Assembly (NCBI GenBank): GCA_018389105.1
Contig: JACATO010000645.1
Span: forward strand, 620,001 to 684,000
DNA: 64,000 nucleotides
From: Nautilus pompilius
Lineage: Eukaryota > Mollusca > Cephalopoda > Nautilida > Nautilidae
Direction: 5' to 3'
In this document: positions 1 through 11,400 of the stretch, one piece after another
Layout: each line of letters begins with the position of its first letter
Position numbering within the stretch: position 1 is the first letter of the stretch
The notes under the pieces: generated by a model
Seen by the model: the letters and a program-made list of their open reading frames with translations, nothing else
What the model was told of the DNA's origin: nothing
Database searches by the model: none
Made by a program: the position numbers and the translations under genes

Positions 1-275
1 TACAAATGACAGACTTCACACAGATTTACAAGATTTTCTAGATTCATGTTTTCACAGACATGATCTTTCATTTAGATTAACACAAATATGTCTGGCATAT
101 CTTTTTTTTAAAGATGTTAATAACTGTTTTGATGGCTGAATACTTAACAGTAATCCCTTTACTTAATTGGAAACAGAGTTTTATATAATAAATTAACAGA
201 AATACTTTGATGACTTATGAAATAAAGTCATTACACTAGATTATTAATTATATATTTAAATTTTGGTTTTTAAGG
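1..275. other. A+T-rich intron or flank, nothing recognised
   Basis: This stretch has no long open frame and no repeat I recognise. It lies just upstream of a SINE and the first visible CCDC24-like exon, so it is probably intronic. The missing 5' exons of that gene must lie beyond the window edge. Confidence 0.4.
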
Positions 276-555
276 TAGTCTTTGGAGGGGTAACCTATTG
301 GACTGCCAAGGCTGAGAGCCCCATTTCAAATTCTAGTCAGTACTGACTCAATGTGGCATGCTTCCTAGCATTGTTTCTTCTCACTCTTCACCAGCTGGCT
401 GCTTTAAAAAAAGTATTGGTGACACTTACCATCTGCATCAGTTTTGGAAGAACTCAGCTACCCACCAAGTACTGTTCCTGGCAGGACACAATGCTAAGGT
501 CATCTGTATCTGTTTGATGTATGTAGCAACTTATAGACAGTTATAGAGGTGCCCA
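276..555 (+). repeat. tRNA-derived SINE, copy 1
   Basis: The sequence shares its order of blocks with a copy near 21.1-21.36 kb. It begins with a tRNA-like head (pol III B-box-like TTTCAAATTCT near 326), followed by CTAGCATTGTTTCTT, a CTTCACCAGC-like block, and an end resembling CAGTTATAG(A)GG. Reading the head as tRNA-derived is inference from the A-box and B-box resemblance. It ends about 25 bases before an exon of the CCDC24-like gene. Confidence 0.55.
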
Positions 556-579
556 TTCATTTTTTTCTTTTTTTTTCAG

Positions 580-3500
580 ATCATTTACTATATTTTCATT
601 GAGAGATGATGCACAAAGTATAACAGAAGATTTTAATCCTATTGGTATGGACAAATTAATAAGGAAATTTAGGTAAAAATATAAATGTTCCACAAATTAA
701 TCTTAGAAAATGGCAATCTTGCATTTACAATTAGGTTGATTTACTTAAAAGTTGCTATGAATTTACTAAACAATTTAAATTTGACATTGAAAACTGTTAG
801 TGATTGTTAGTATAAGAAAATTTATTTTATTTTATAACATTTTTATCAACATCATATGTGAATAGATTTTTCTCATAAATTTATTAATGCATATTTCTTT
901 TCTATGTTTATATCAGAATGATAAGGCTGGGGTGGCCAACCTTTCGAAGAGAAGTCCACAAGGGTAATTTCCCCTTTAAGGAGAGGGCTTCATCAAGTAA
1001 TTCTAATTGAAAAATAACAACAGCACTTAAAAATTGCCACTATATTCTATAATTTTATTCATAAATCACATAATTATCTGAAATGATGCTTTATAATGGT
1101 GTCCAAAAAATTGGTATACACTTTTTCCTATGGCCTAATAAATAAAGACGTTACTAGATAGAATTTTTGTTTTATACATCAGACACCTTAAACATGATAC
1201 ATTATAATAGGCATTCAAAATGTCTACCATTAGCATCTACATAGACTTTGCAGAATTTGACAACAGAGCAACACACAGCAGCATGTGTCTTTGCAGGAAT
1301 AGCTGTTTTAGCATCAACAATTTTCTGTTGGAGTTCATAGATGGTAGTTGATTTTGTGGCATAAACCTTATCTATCAACACAACCCACAGAAAAAAGTCA
1401 AGTGGTTGAGATTTGGAGAACATGGTAGGTATTCAACTGATCTGCATTGTCTCATCCACTTCCCAGTAGTGGTCATAAAAAATGCCAATATATATTTTTG
1501 CTGAAAACTGAAAACACATGACATCAGGGGCATGCTGTCATGTTGCACAGTACCATAATCTATAAGCTTCCAAATGAAACATCTTAGGAAAGTATGCATA
1601 CATCTTTTTAGAACATCCTGTATTATAAAAAATACATTGTGTTATACTCTTATATTTAACTTTGATCTAAAGTTATTAGGAAAAAGACTGGTAGGCATAG
1701 TATCAACAGGTTAATAAACAACTGTACAAAATATATATAAAAACTAGTGCTTAGTGTCCAATCAGTTACGAAGTAATCAGCAAGTTGTCCAGACAAAGTA
1801 AGTACGAGAAAGGATAGTAATGACAGTATTACTATTAGTGCAAGACCTGAAGTTGCTGAGTCACCATTAACTTACTGACATCAGGCTGCAAATTCATACA
1901 AACCAAGCTGTGTCCCTTCCAATTGTTCATCAGTAAGCAGCAAGTGTCTTACTCTTTGCCAGCTTCAAACTTGAAAACAGCTATTTGCACAAGTATTATA
2001 TATGCTGCTGAAGAGTAGTCCAATCTTTCTCCCATGTGTTGTAAGAGCTGGATACTCTTAGACAGACAGTTAATTATGGTAGAAAGGCAGCAATAATGAA
2101 GTGTCTCAAAACATTTAGATCTGTATTGCACTGCAAATTTGACCAACTTGATTTGCATAGCATAAGAAGCACGCTCAACATCCACATCAAATGGAAATGT
2201 GAAGATGACAATGTTCCCACTGTGCAAGTGAGAGAAAAGCTTTTCACAAAGGCTTCAGATCTCTTCAAAATACTTTCTAGCATCTGCAGCAGACACTTAT
2301 AAGAGTGTAGGGAAAAGGGAAAGGTTACCTTATTGTAGTTGTTACTCCCACTTGAATGCTATCATGTGGCCAAACATGGCACCAATGAACTGGTCCTTTC
2401 TCTACAGTTTTGGTGGTGAACAAAGCCAGGACACAAAGTCATACTGGATCGCTGAACTTGACATCTGACTTTCTCTTGCATGAAGATGACCAGCTCTTCA
2501 CACAGCACAAAGACTCTCTCCAGCATTGCTCCTTGGCTCAGCCAGCACACCTCACTAAACAGGTTGCTATATTTAGACTGCATCATCATGATTAGTGACT
2601 GAGATTGGCAGTGGTTAACTCTTTTCTTGTCAAAAAATTCAATATTTTACATGCACAAATGGTCAGATAGTTTCCAAGATGTCTTCATAAAATATATCTA
2701 CCTGATTAAAATAATTTAAAAACATACTAAAATGTTATGGAATCACCCAAATAGCACATCTGATATAGGACACAGTTAAGCAATTCATATAAAAAGGAGA
2801 TAGGTCCAGACAATGAAATGAAAAATGTTATAGTGCAGAAAGTCAAAAATGTTGAGTAGAATCACTCAACTGTTCTCACAGAAATGTCAGTACTGATTCA
2901 TTTTCTCGAAACTCGTTGCTGTCATTACTTTTGACACTAAGTCTGTCGATGGATGACACAGAATGGAGATTCATAGTTATGTTTACCACTAAAAAAAACA
3001 CTAATCTCCTTGGTGGTGTTCATTTAGGTGTTGTCAGCTCTGCCTGCCTCTCTCTCTAGGTTTATAAGGCATAGTTTAAGACTTTCACGTGGTTTTTGAG
3101 AGATGATTCAAACTCTACTTGACAACCTCACTCTTCTTGCCATTGTTATTGCTCTTCACTTTAAACATATTCTTTGATGATTCTTCATTGCTGTCCAACC
3201 AACTAACTGATGATATCCAAGGTGTGCACATTTGAGACCGCATTACCAAAAGAAAGGATTCAGCATTGAATTCCATCACATAGCAAGTGGATAAAGCAAC
3301 TAGGAAACACATAATTCAAAAGTCATTTTTATTGAAAAATAGAGAACTAAATATAGATGGAGAAAGTGATAATGTGGACCATAATTTTTCTCTATCTATA
3401 ATATAGATGGAAATGATCATTAAATGACTCATCAATACCTGACAGTTTTTGTCTAGTTTGCTTGAGTGGTTTTGGGTGGCTTGCACAGGAAAGGATTAAA

Positions 3501-6500
3501 GCTTCTTAACATGATGCACCTGGAGAGACTTTGCACAAAGGTTTTAGTGAATTATACAGTGCAACCTGATCAGGTTTTTACCATCAGCACACTTTTTCTA
3601 TCTGCATCAGAACAGCTACCCGATTCTTTTTGCTGACCATCACAGGCATTTTGCCTGTTATAATTCTACACAAGTTTGTAAATTTTAAGACAGTATTTGC
3701 ATCACCAGAATCACAAAGACATCATCTCTCTTTGTTTTGTCCTTCAGACCAAGTAAGGCTACTATTTCTGTTATAGAAAAGTCTCCATCAACACTATAAA
3801 TGAAAACAGCAAGCTGGGCTATATCTCTCACACTTGTGCTTTTGTTGGATGCTAGGGAGTAAAATATGAAGCAAGCAGCATGATCACAAAGTGTAGTCTT
3901 GATGTCTGGCATTAAGTCTTCAATTTTTCAGCTCACAATCATCTGTGATAAGCTCACATTTCCAAACATTGTTTTTCCTTTTTTGGACAAAGAATGTCTA
4001 TAATTGAATTAAAGCATTCTTTGACAAATTTTGCATCAATAAAGGCTTCAGTTACTTGGCTATGAACTTGTTGATGCTGTAGCTTGTCCATATAGTATTC
4101 TTGGGATTAGCAGGAAATTTGCAATCAAGGACAAAAGTATTTAATTATTTTAGTATTGATTGTTTCTGTCACAAAATAGTCTTGAATTTTTCTTATATGG
4201 ATTCATAAAAACCCAATTTTAATTCTTAAAACAAATGATCAAACATTTGATCTAGATTAGTAACAAACAAAAATAAGAAAGAAAAGGGGAAAGTAAAACG
4301 ATTTTTTTTTTACATTCTTGATGAACAAATGACTTTATATTGTTTTTGGAATTTATTATGTTAAAAATGGTCAAAAATAGTAATAACAATATCACTAAAA
4401 TAAACATCTGCATCCATCTGAAGTGTAACTTGTCTTTTTTTCCTTTGTTTTTTAATAGGATGACTTTAGAAAATGAAATTAGTCAGTTAATAAAGGATGT
4501 ACAATTTTTACACCAATGTCTGGAGGATGAAAGTAACTTCAGAGAATTTTCAGAAACTACTATGAAAAGGGAGCCTACATTATCAGGTATAAAAAGAAAT
4601 AACTTGAAAGGTTATAAGGAAGTTTTCTAAGGTTATATTTAGAGGAATATATGATTACATTCTGTATGTAAATTTATTGTTCTAATTTTGACTCACATAA
4701 GTTTTTGATACTTACTTTTATTATACAAACCCCAATCTCTGTCAATAGTAAGGCTGCAAAGATGGAATTAATGCTTATTCATCACTTCTGCTTAGTTTTT
4801 TAGAAATTATTTATTAATTAAACACACAATAATCCTATAAAGTTTTTGTGAATTCTTCTGAGTAAATTAGATAATTTAGAACTAAATTCATCCTTAACTA
4901 ATTTTATAAATGGTAGAGTTACTTCATCTGCCTTGGAAAATACTTGTCTTTATGTTCTTTATTAAATAAGTTTTCACACATTGTTTTTTCCAGCATCCAG
5001 ATTAATGATTGGCTATCTATCCTTAGGATAATTGCTGTATATAATTAGAGTAAGACAAGATCAGCTGGTGAAATTGATGTTTTGAAAATAAATACTTCAT
5101 ATTTTGGCTAGAGGAAACAAAAACTGGAGAAAGAAATCCTATAGGCATGGTGGTTGTCCGGGGCAACAGTATTGTTCTGTTAGAAGCATTGGACAGAATA
5201 CCATGAAAAATGTAGTGGTGTGTGGTGTTCCAATGTGTTAAATTTTTTTTAAAATTATCTTCAATCATGGATGAAAGATACTGACGTCTTTTCATTGGAC
5301 TCTAACTATTCATCATCATCATTATCATCATCAATTAGGGTGATTGAAAACCATTATATATATAAGTAACAGTTTTGAATAAATTTATCTTTAAAATAAA
5401 AAAATTTTTTAAAAAAGGAATGATTTTCCTTTACTGTTCTATGATGCAAAGACTGGTGAAAAGGTTGTGGGCAGTTCTCTGTAAACATTGCCACAGATTT
5501 TATAAATGTCAAAGTGCTTTAAGGAAATCTTGTATTAAATGTATTAACATTTTTGTGTTTTTGGAACAGCTATATATTTTTTAACTTTGCAGAACAGAGG
5601 ACATTAATACTAATTGATGTTGAAAGAATGCAGAAAAAAGAAAAAAGTTTTCTACAAAGTGATATTCTCTAAGAGTTTTTTAAAATTTAAATTATATTCT
5701 TATAAAGTTTGATATATAAAGGTGCAAAGTAAAAATATATACTTTAAGGAGGCAAGGCAAGAAGCTTATGCAATACCATCATGGAAAATAAATATTTATG
5801 AGTACCATCTTTAAACATATGCATAGTGTAACTATTCTTGCTCATATTTTAGCCAGTTTATTATTATGATTCATAGAAACTGGAAAAAACTGAGATAACT
5901 CTTAGTTACACAGAAGTGTTTACTTACATGTATTCAGATAAAAATATTGCATAAGTTTTATAAAACATTTCAGTTATTGAAATTATAGGGGTTTTGTCTT
6001 GCAAAAATTGCTAAGCATTTTAATGTCTTATGTTAGTTATATAATAATATATGGTGATTTTGCACAAAAAAGAAAAATTCAAATGGTTATCTGACCATTA
6101 ATTTTTCATGAAAACCTCTCTATAGCCCAATTATTTGCTGAAGTCAACCTATGGGAAAAGTAATACGGATTTCTCATTTCCCATTTTCCTCTCCCCCTCC
6201 AAATGGAGCAAATTGGTGCTTCATTTTCTGTAAGAATTGCCTTGTCTGATTTTTGATGACACTTGTTGGATTTCTACAACTTTCACAGATGTCGGTAAGC
6301 AATCTGATTGTGGCAAATCATTCACAGATGCTGTCTTAAATTTATGGATGAAATTTTGCAAGGCCTTTGGGCTACATGGGCCATGATATCACATGATACA
6401 AGTTGTTTCTTCCACTAACAAAATCTGCAAACTATGGAAATGTATTTTTTATGACTCACTGCTTATGCAAATTTGCTTTGATTAACATGTGTTATGGTTT

Positions 6501-8279
6501 AAGAGTTACAAGCATCTGACTGTAAGAAGTAGCTTGATGGTTATCTGGTATTCTTGTTAACACTGCATGATATGTTTGTTCACAGAGCTAAGAGAAGAAA
6601 GAGCACATCTAGAACGGGAGCTATTATCTAAAAATGACTTGGAAAAGGTTTCCCATGGTCAAACAATACAACAAACGAATCCTTATCTCAGGTGCTTACA
6701 TTTTTATTACCTGATGTATTAGGTAGCCTTAAAACTGTACATACATAAAGAAGTGCTGGTATTGTAATAATAATGAAAACTCTCATTGTATCAGTTTTGT
6801 AAATTTAAATCTCTCCTCTCCACTTATTAGCTAGTATTCTTTACAAATCAATGTGTTTGAAATATATGTATGAAAAAGAGTAGGTCAAGCAGCAGTATGA
6901 CTAATACTTTCTTTCACCTGTTTTAGCAATTTAAGAGGTGAGACAATTTATATATTATATATTGAGAGAAAGTATAGTATGAAAACTGTTGTTTCACTGT
7001 TACTAGGCTTGTGGAGTGAATAGGAAAGAACTGTTATTAGTTTTTATAATGCAGCTTGCTTAGTAACATATAATTTGGTACACTACAATAAGTGTGATTT
7101 ATACTGTATTTTAAAAAGATTTCTATGTACAGTTTATTAGAATATATAATAATTTTAGCATGATAATAAACTTGTATAATTAATAATTTAACCTCAAATA
7201 ATATTTCATTTCAAATTGAAATATCTAATAGTAGTGGGGTTGACCAACAGATATATTTTATAATATTTTGAAAAGTGTGGAATTTAACAGAAATTGCACA
7301 ATGCCAGATCTTCTGTTTTTAATTGTATTGCATTAAATATGGAAGGGTTTTATTTACAGTATGCACTTATTAAAAAGTTGTATTGGAAATTCAGATGTGT
7401 CAACTGCGTGAAATCCATACAAAACATTGCATGGCTTTAGGCTCTTTCTACACACCTACACCACAAAACATCACCTCATAAGAATTTGTGTAACTACAGA
7501 TAAAGAAATAGATGAGTAATCAGTAAGAAAACTACAGAGATGAAAAAGATGTATATATATAGTTATATAACTGATATATTTATCTTGAGGCACTGTTTAC
7601 ATATTTGAAGGGAGGCAACAGATTGATAATAATTTTAAGCCTATCAAGTTTTTTTTTTCATTTACCTTTTTTCTGTGAGATGCAATTTAAGAGAAGCACC
7701 AAAAGCGTTCAAAATATTTTGACTGTTGACTTCAGTCAGGTGCCCTATAGATTGAATACCATTCTATTTTTTTTATAACAAACTCTTAATATTGTTTTCA
7801 AAATCTTTTCTGTATTATTCTCCTTGAATACTTATTTTCCTTTTTTAAAATAATCTCACCTAATTAGTATTTTCATCTACAGAGACCTCATTAATCCACT
7901 GCATAAAAACTTGAAGATTAAAGTTCACCAAAAGACATCGTCCACAGATGGTGTGAAATCAAATCCTGTCAAAGTTTCACATGAAATTGGTATAATAGCA
8001 TCATCAGCTGCTGCAGCTACAGAAATCCTTAGGGAGCCTGAACTGCACTGTAAAATAGAGACTGCAAAAGCAGACCAGTTCAGCCAATTAGTGAAACCAG
8101 GTCGAGGAATGTGGACTAGAAAGATCATCCCGAGTAGTAAGCAAAAATACTTGGAATTGACCAATAGTTCCATAGGACAGCAAGTATTTGTTCCATCTCA
8201 GCCTTCGACTTTAAATCCAAGATCAAAATCTGCTGACCGCTTCAGAAACATGGTGTTGAGTTGCCGTGACAATATCTAG
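580..8279 (+). CDS. CCDC24: CCDC24-like coiled-coil protein, 3' part (4 exons)
   Basis: Exons are 580-672, 4459-4586, 6586-6691 and 7883-8279 (TAG stop). All introns are GT-AG and the phases join without a break to give 240 residues. The segment from MTLENEISQL through HQCLEDE to PTLSELREERAHLEREL matches in order the conserved coiled-coil core I know from vertebrate CCDC24 (LEEECHTLEREI, QRCLEEE, PTLAELKEQ). The exon before it (SLRDDAQSITEDF..MDKLIRKFR) matches the CCDC24 region just upstream of that core. The last exon (about 131 aa) is a less conserved Ser/Lys-rich tail. The N-terminal part is outside the window. CCDC24 has no well-established function that I know of. The gene is followed by a polyadenylation signal at 8459 and is tail-to-tail with a minus-strand gene. 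Confidence 0.75.
1085..1625 (-). mobile_element. Decayed mariner-type transposon, C-terminal fragment
   Basis: Minus-strand frames (about 1202-1423 and 1375-1599) encode the end of a mariner-like DDE transposase. They contain LDFFLWVVLIDKVYAT, then a helix with IYELQQKIVDA, ending in VDANGRHFECLL. This is the pattern of the arthropod type 'SPDLTPLDFFLWG..KDKVY..NGRHFEHLL'. The left edge carries GTGTCCAAAAAATTGG near 1100. The right edge, reversed, has the related ATGTTCTAAAAAG, consistent with imperfect inverted termini. Frameshifts and loss of the 5' half show it is dead. It lies in a CCDC24 intron. Confidence 0.65.
1730..4110 (-). mobile_element. hAT-like transposase relic (ZBED/GTF2IRD2 type)
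   Basis: Read from high to low coordinates, broken minus-strand frames follow the order of a domesticated-type hAT transposase. SLASNKSTSVRDIAQLAVFI..VD lies near 3690-3890, and an EVCWLSQGAMLERVFVL block near 2470-2570 resembles the 'VRWLSRGKVLKRVFEL' motif. FPFDVDVERASYAMQIKLVKF lies near 2100-2210. Many stops and frameshifts interrupt it, so it is a pseudogenised element. The boundaries are approximate, and I did not identify terminal repeats. It sits antisense in the 3.8 kb intron of the CCDC24-like gene. Confidence 0.65.
4587..6585 (+). other. CCDC24 intron, nothing recognised
   Basis: This intron is bounded by GT at 4587 and AG at 6584-6585. It is A+T-rich with a short (ATC)n run near 5311-5333. 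The few open frames are short and show no conserved motif. Confidence 0.5.
6692..7882 (+). other. CCDC24 last intron, nothing recognised
   Basis: This intron is bounded by GT at 6692 and AG at 7881-7882. It is low-complexity A+T-rich sequence with no repeat family or open frame that I can support. Confidence 0.5.
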
Positions 8280-8418
8280 TTTGCATTTTGTATGGGTTAA
8301 ACAACCTCCTTTTTGTTTGTAATGGATAAGAAGGAAACCTAAAGATTTTATCTGTTAACTTTATTTTCATATTCTGTACTTACAGCACATAAATGTTTGA
8401 CCTTTTGCAGATCTATTC

Positions 8419-8424
8419 TTTATT
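8419..8424 (-). promoter_or_regulatory. Polyadenylation signal of the minus-strand small gene
   Basis: TTTATT on the plus strand reads AATAAA on the minus strand, 41 bases beyond the minus-strand stop codon at 8465-8467. It lies inside the 3' untranslated region of the plus-strand CCDC24-like gene. Confidence 0.45.
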
Positions 8425-8458
8425 CATGTATACATAAAATAGACAAATATATGGTCCC

Positions 8459-8464
8459 AATAAA
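8459..8464 (+). terminator. Polyadenylation signal of the CCDC24-like gene
   Basis: AATAAA lies 180 bases after the TAG stop. The usual cleavage distance of 10-30 bases would put the 3' end inside the last coding exon of the opposing minus-strand gene. Confidence 0.55.
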
Positions 8465-11400
8465 CTATGAATTGAATTTCAGTTGAAATTGTTTATTCTC
8501 CTGCACCAGCTTCAGCTGAGCAGGAATATTTGTTGATCATATACAAAATATTAGTAATTTTTTAACATTCATTAGCATGAAATTTCTAATTTTTAAATTA
8601 ATTATAATTTTTACTGGTTTTGTTTTGTGGAGACAGACTAGATAGGCTCCACTTGTGGTTTCACTGTTCTAAGTTTATTCAAAACTAGAAAGTGTCTCAC
8701 TGTTCAGAATATCAGAGTATGTGTGTGGTTGAAGTCAGGCTGGTTCAACATTTGTCCATCACAGCTGTTTACAGCTGAGGGTTATATTTCTACCCTGGTC
8801 ATGTTCTATATAAAGTCACTCAACTTCTTTCTCTGGATGCAATTTTTCCAAGTGTTTGCCGCAGAATAAACAGCATTCATTCTACCTTATACCTCTTTTT
8901 TTTCCAAACAAAAACTGTATCACTTAATTAAAAAAGTATAATTACATCATACCACCACTTTTTGGAAATAAAAACAGTTAATCAGGAAATTTTTCTAAAT
9001 GAAAGAAAAATTAATTAATTTCAACATGTTTAAGGAATAATACTGCACTTTCAGTTATTTCAAATTATCACAATAAATAAACAAAATAGTTCACTGTAAA
9101 TCAAACAGACTTGTGATAACCATATAAGTAGTTTATGAGCTTGTGCTTTGAGGACTCTATAATAACTATTTCTTAATAGCATTTGCTGGATTTATGCTTT
9201 CACATTCTATTTCTTTTTTTGAATCAGATGATTGAAAGCACCATACCTATAAGTGTCTATGTTCTAACTGTACTATCCATTATAACCTGTTCATTAAGTT
9301 AAGATGAACTTGTGCCATTCTGTGGTCATAGTTATCAAATAAAAATCTATGAGAGACATAGAACTTTGGCAATGTGAAAATCACCTTTAAAATAACATTA
9401 ACTCATTTTAAAACTATATTTTTAGATAACATGCAGTGTTCAACTTAGACACTTTTTTAGATTAGTACACAGTCTTTAAAGTTGATTAGCATGACTCTGC
9501 TTTCAGAAGTCTTGTCAGAAGTATTTTGAACTGTCTATGAGATCATAGGGTCATGCTCATTGGGAAAGTCTATCATACTGGACTTAATTGATTTAGTCTC
9601 AATGATAGATTCTTTGTGTATCTGTCTGCACAGGTTTAGCTTGTTCAATATACTTCCTCATGTGTGCAGATTTTGTATTTTACACCATCTTAGGGCCTAA
9701 CAGTCACATTATTTCCTTTCTTACCTACATCATAGGGAACTGGATTATAGGGTGTAAACAATTTGTTTTCTCTCCTGCTCCAAAAGGATTTTATCTCTTG
9801 CTGTAATATTATTTGTTTTAGTGTCCTTTTTTTCACCAGCAAATAGTTTCCCTCTTGGCTTCATTATCTTTGTCCTTTACATGGGTGTCACACTTGATGT
9901 CATGTAACTTTGGCAGCTTGGTTCTTACCTTATAGCCAACAGTATTTTAGCCAGACTAACATCAGTAGTCACATGTGGTTTTGTATGATATGCAACCAGG
10001 TATTTCTGCATTTCTTTTATTTAATCATCTCTGTTTGTGCAATCTTGATATGTCTGAGTATAGATGGTTTCCACTTCACTATTATTCATGACCAAATATA
10101 GAATCTGTTTTCAATGTCTGATACCTTGGCATTTCAAAAACTGTTTAAATTCCATCACAGTAAACTATGGACTATTACCACAGCTTAGTGTGAATAGCAG
10201 GCCATGGATAGCAAGGAATTTTGTGGTCTTCTTGATGCTGATGGACTTCCATAATACCTGCTGTAGCAGTCTACTACAACAAAGATATAATGACTAAATT
10301 GCAGTAGTCCAAAATAGTCCATTGCCAGATCTTTCCAATTTACAGTGGGAGCTCAGTTCTGGTCATTGGTTCAGGTATGCTGCACTTTTCTACAACCTGA
10401 GAGCCATGGCAAGATTTGTAAAGTTTCTCAACATCTTCAATCCCAGGCCACTAGACTTTGCTTCTTTTTTTTTTTTTTTGGTATTGATGATTTCCACATG
10501 GCTTTCATATGCAAGTTATGTAATATGCTGCCTGAGTTCTTCTGGGACTGCAAGTCTCACTTCTCCTGAGCACTACTTCCCAACTGCACACAACTCATCC
10601 ATGACAAGCAGATATTTTTTATACATGCCATTCCAATTGCTAGAGCCGAGACAACTTCAGATCATCAATTCTGGACCAGTAACTGAGACCACCTCAACTT
10701 TCTGAATTGACACTAAATCTGACGTGCCCTCTTTAGCTACTCTGCTGTGAGGGGATACTTAACAATCTTAAAGGTGAGTCTGCTATGTTGATCATGGAAT
10801 ATATTTCTCTGTGAAGGGATAAGGCATGAGTCTCATGCTGCTTTCCTTGCAGGTTTTGAGCTTTTTAAGCAGATAGTTTCAAGTGGTCATGGTGTGTCAT
10901 AAAAGTAAGTATGGAACCTTTCACATGCCCACACTAGAGGTAGTGCCTCGTTTTCAGTCTGTGAATTTCTTCTCATTACATCCATGAGACCAGCTAAATC
11001 TAGAATGAAGCATACTGAAAAGTTTACAAGACCAAGAAAATTTTGAACTCCTCACACATTTAAGATTCTCACATATCTTTGACAATTTTCATCCTTTTTT
11101 CAGAAGGACTAATACTTTGTGCAGACAGGCCTGTGTACCATAAAGATAAATTTGTCATGTTCCTCTCTATTACAGCATACACTATTCTGGTAGATATATT
11201 CTATACACCTTCACAACATTCAAGCATATCTTGGATTATTTTTAAATATTTTTCTGGAGCCACATTTATCTCAAACATTATTGTCTTAAATTGGAACAAT
11301 AATTTATGTGCTAAAAGTAATGATTGTCCTAGCTTCTGGGTTTAATTCAATCTGGTAGTAACCCTAACAAAGATCTAATTTACCAAAGATGTTTTGGTTG

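Noticed and set aside
7925..8173. 82-codon minus-strand frame
   Set aside because: It is a shadow of the last CCDC24-like exon.
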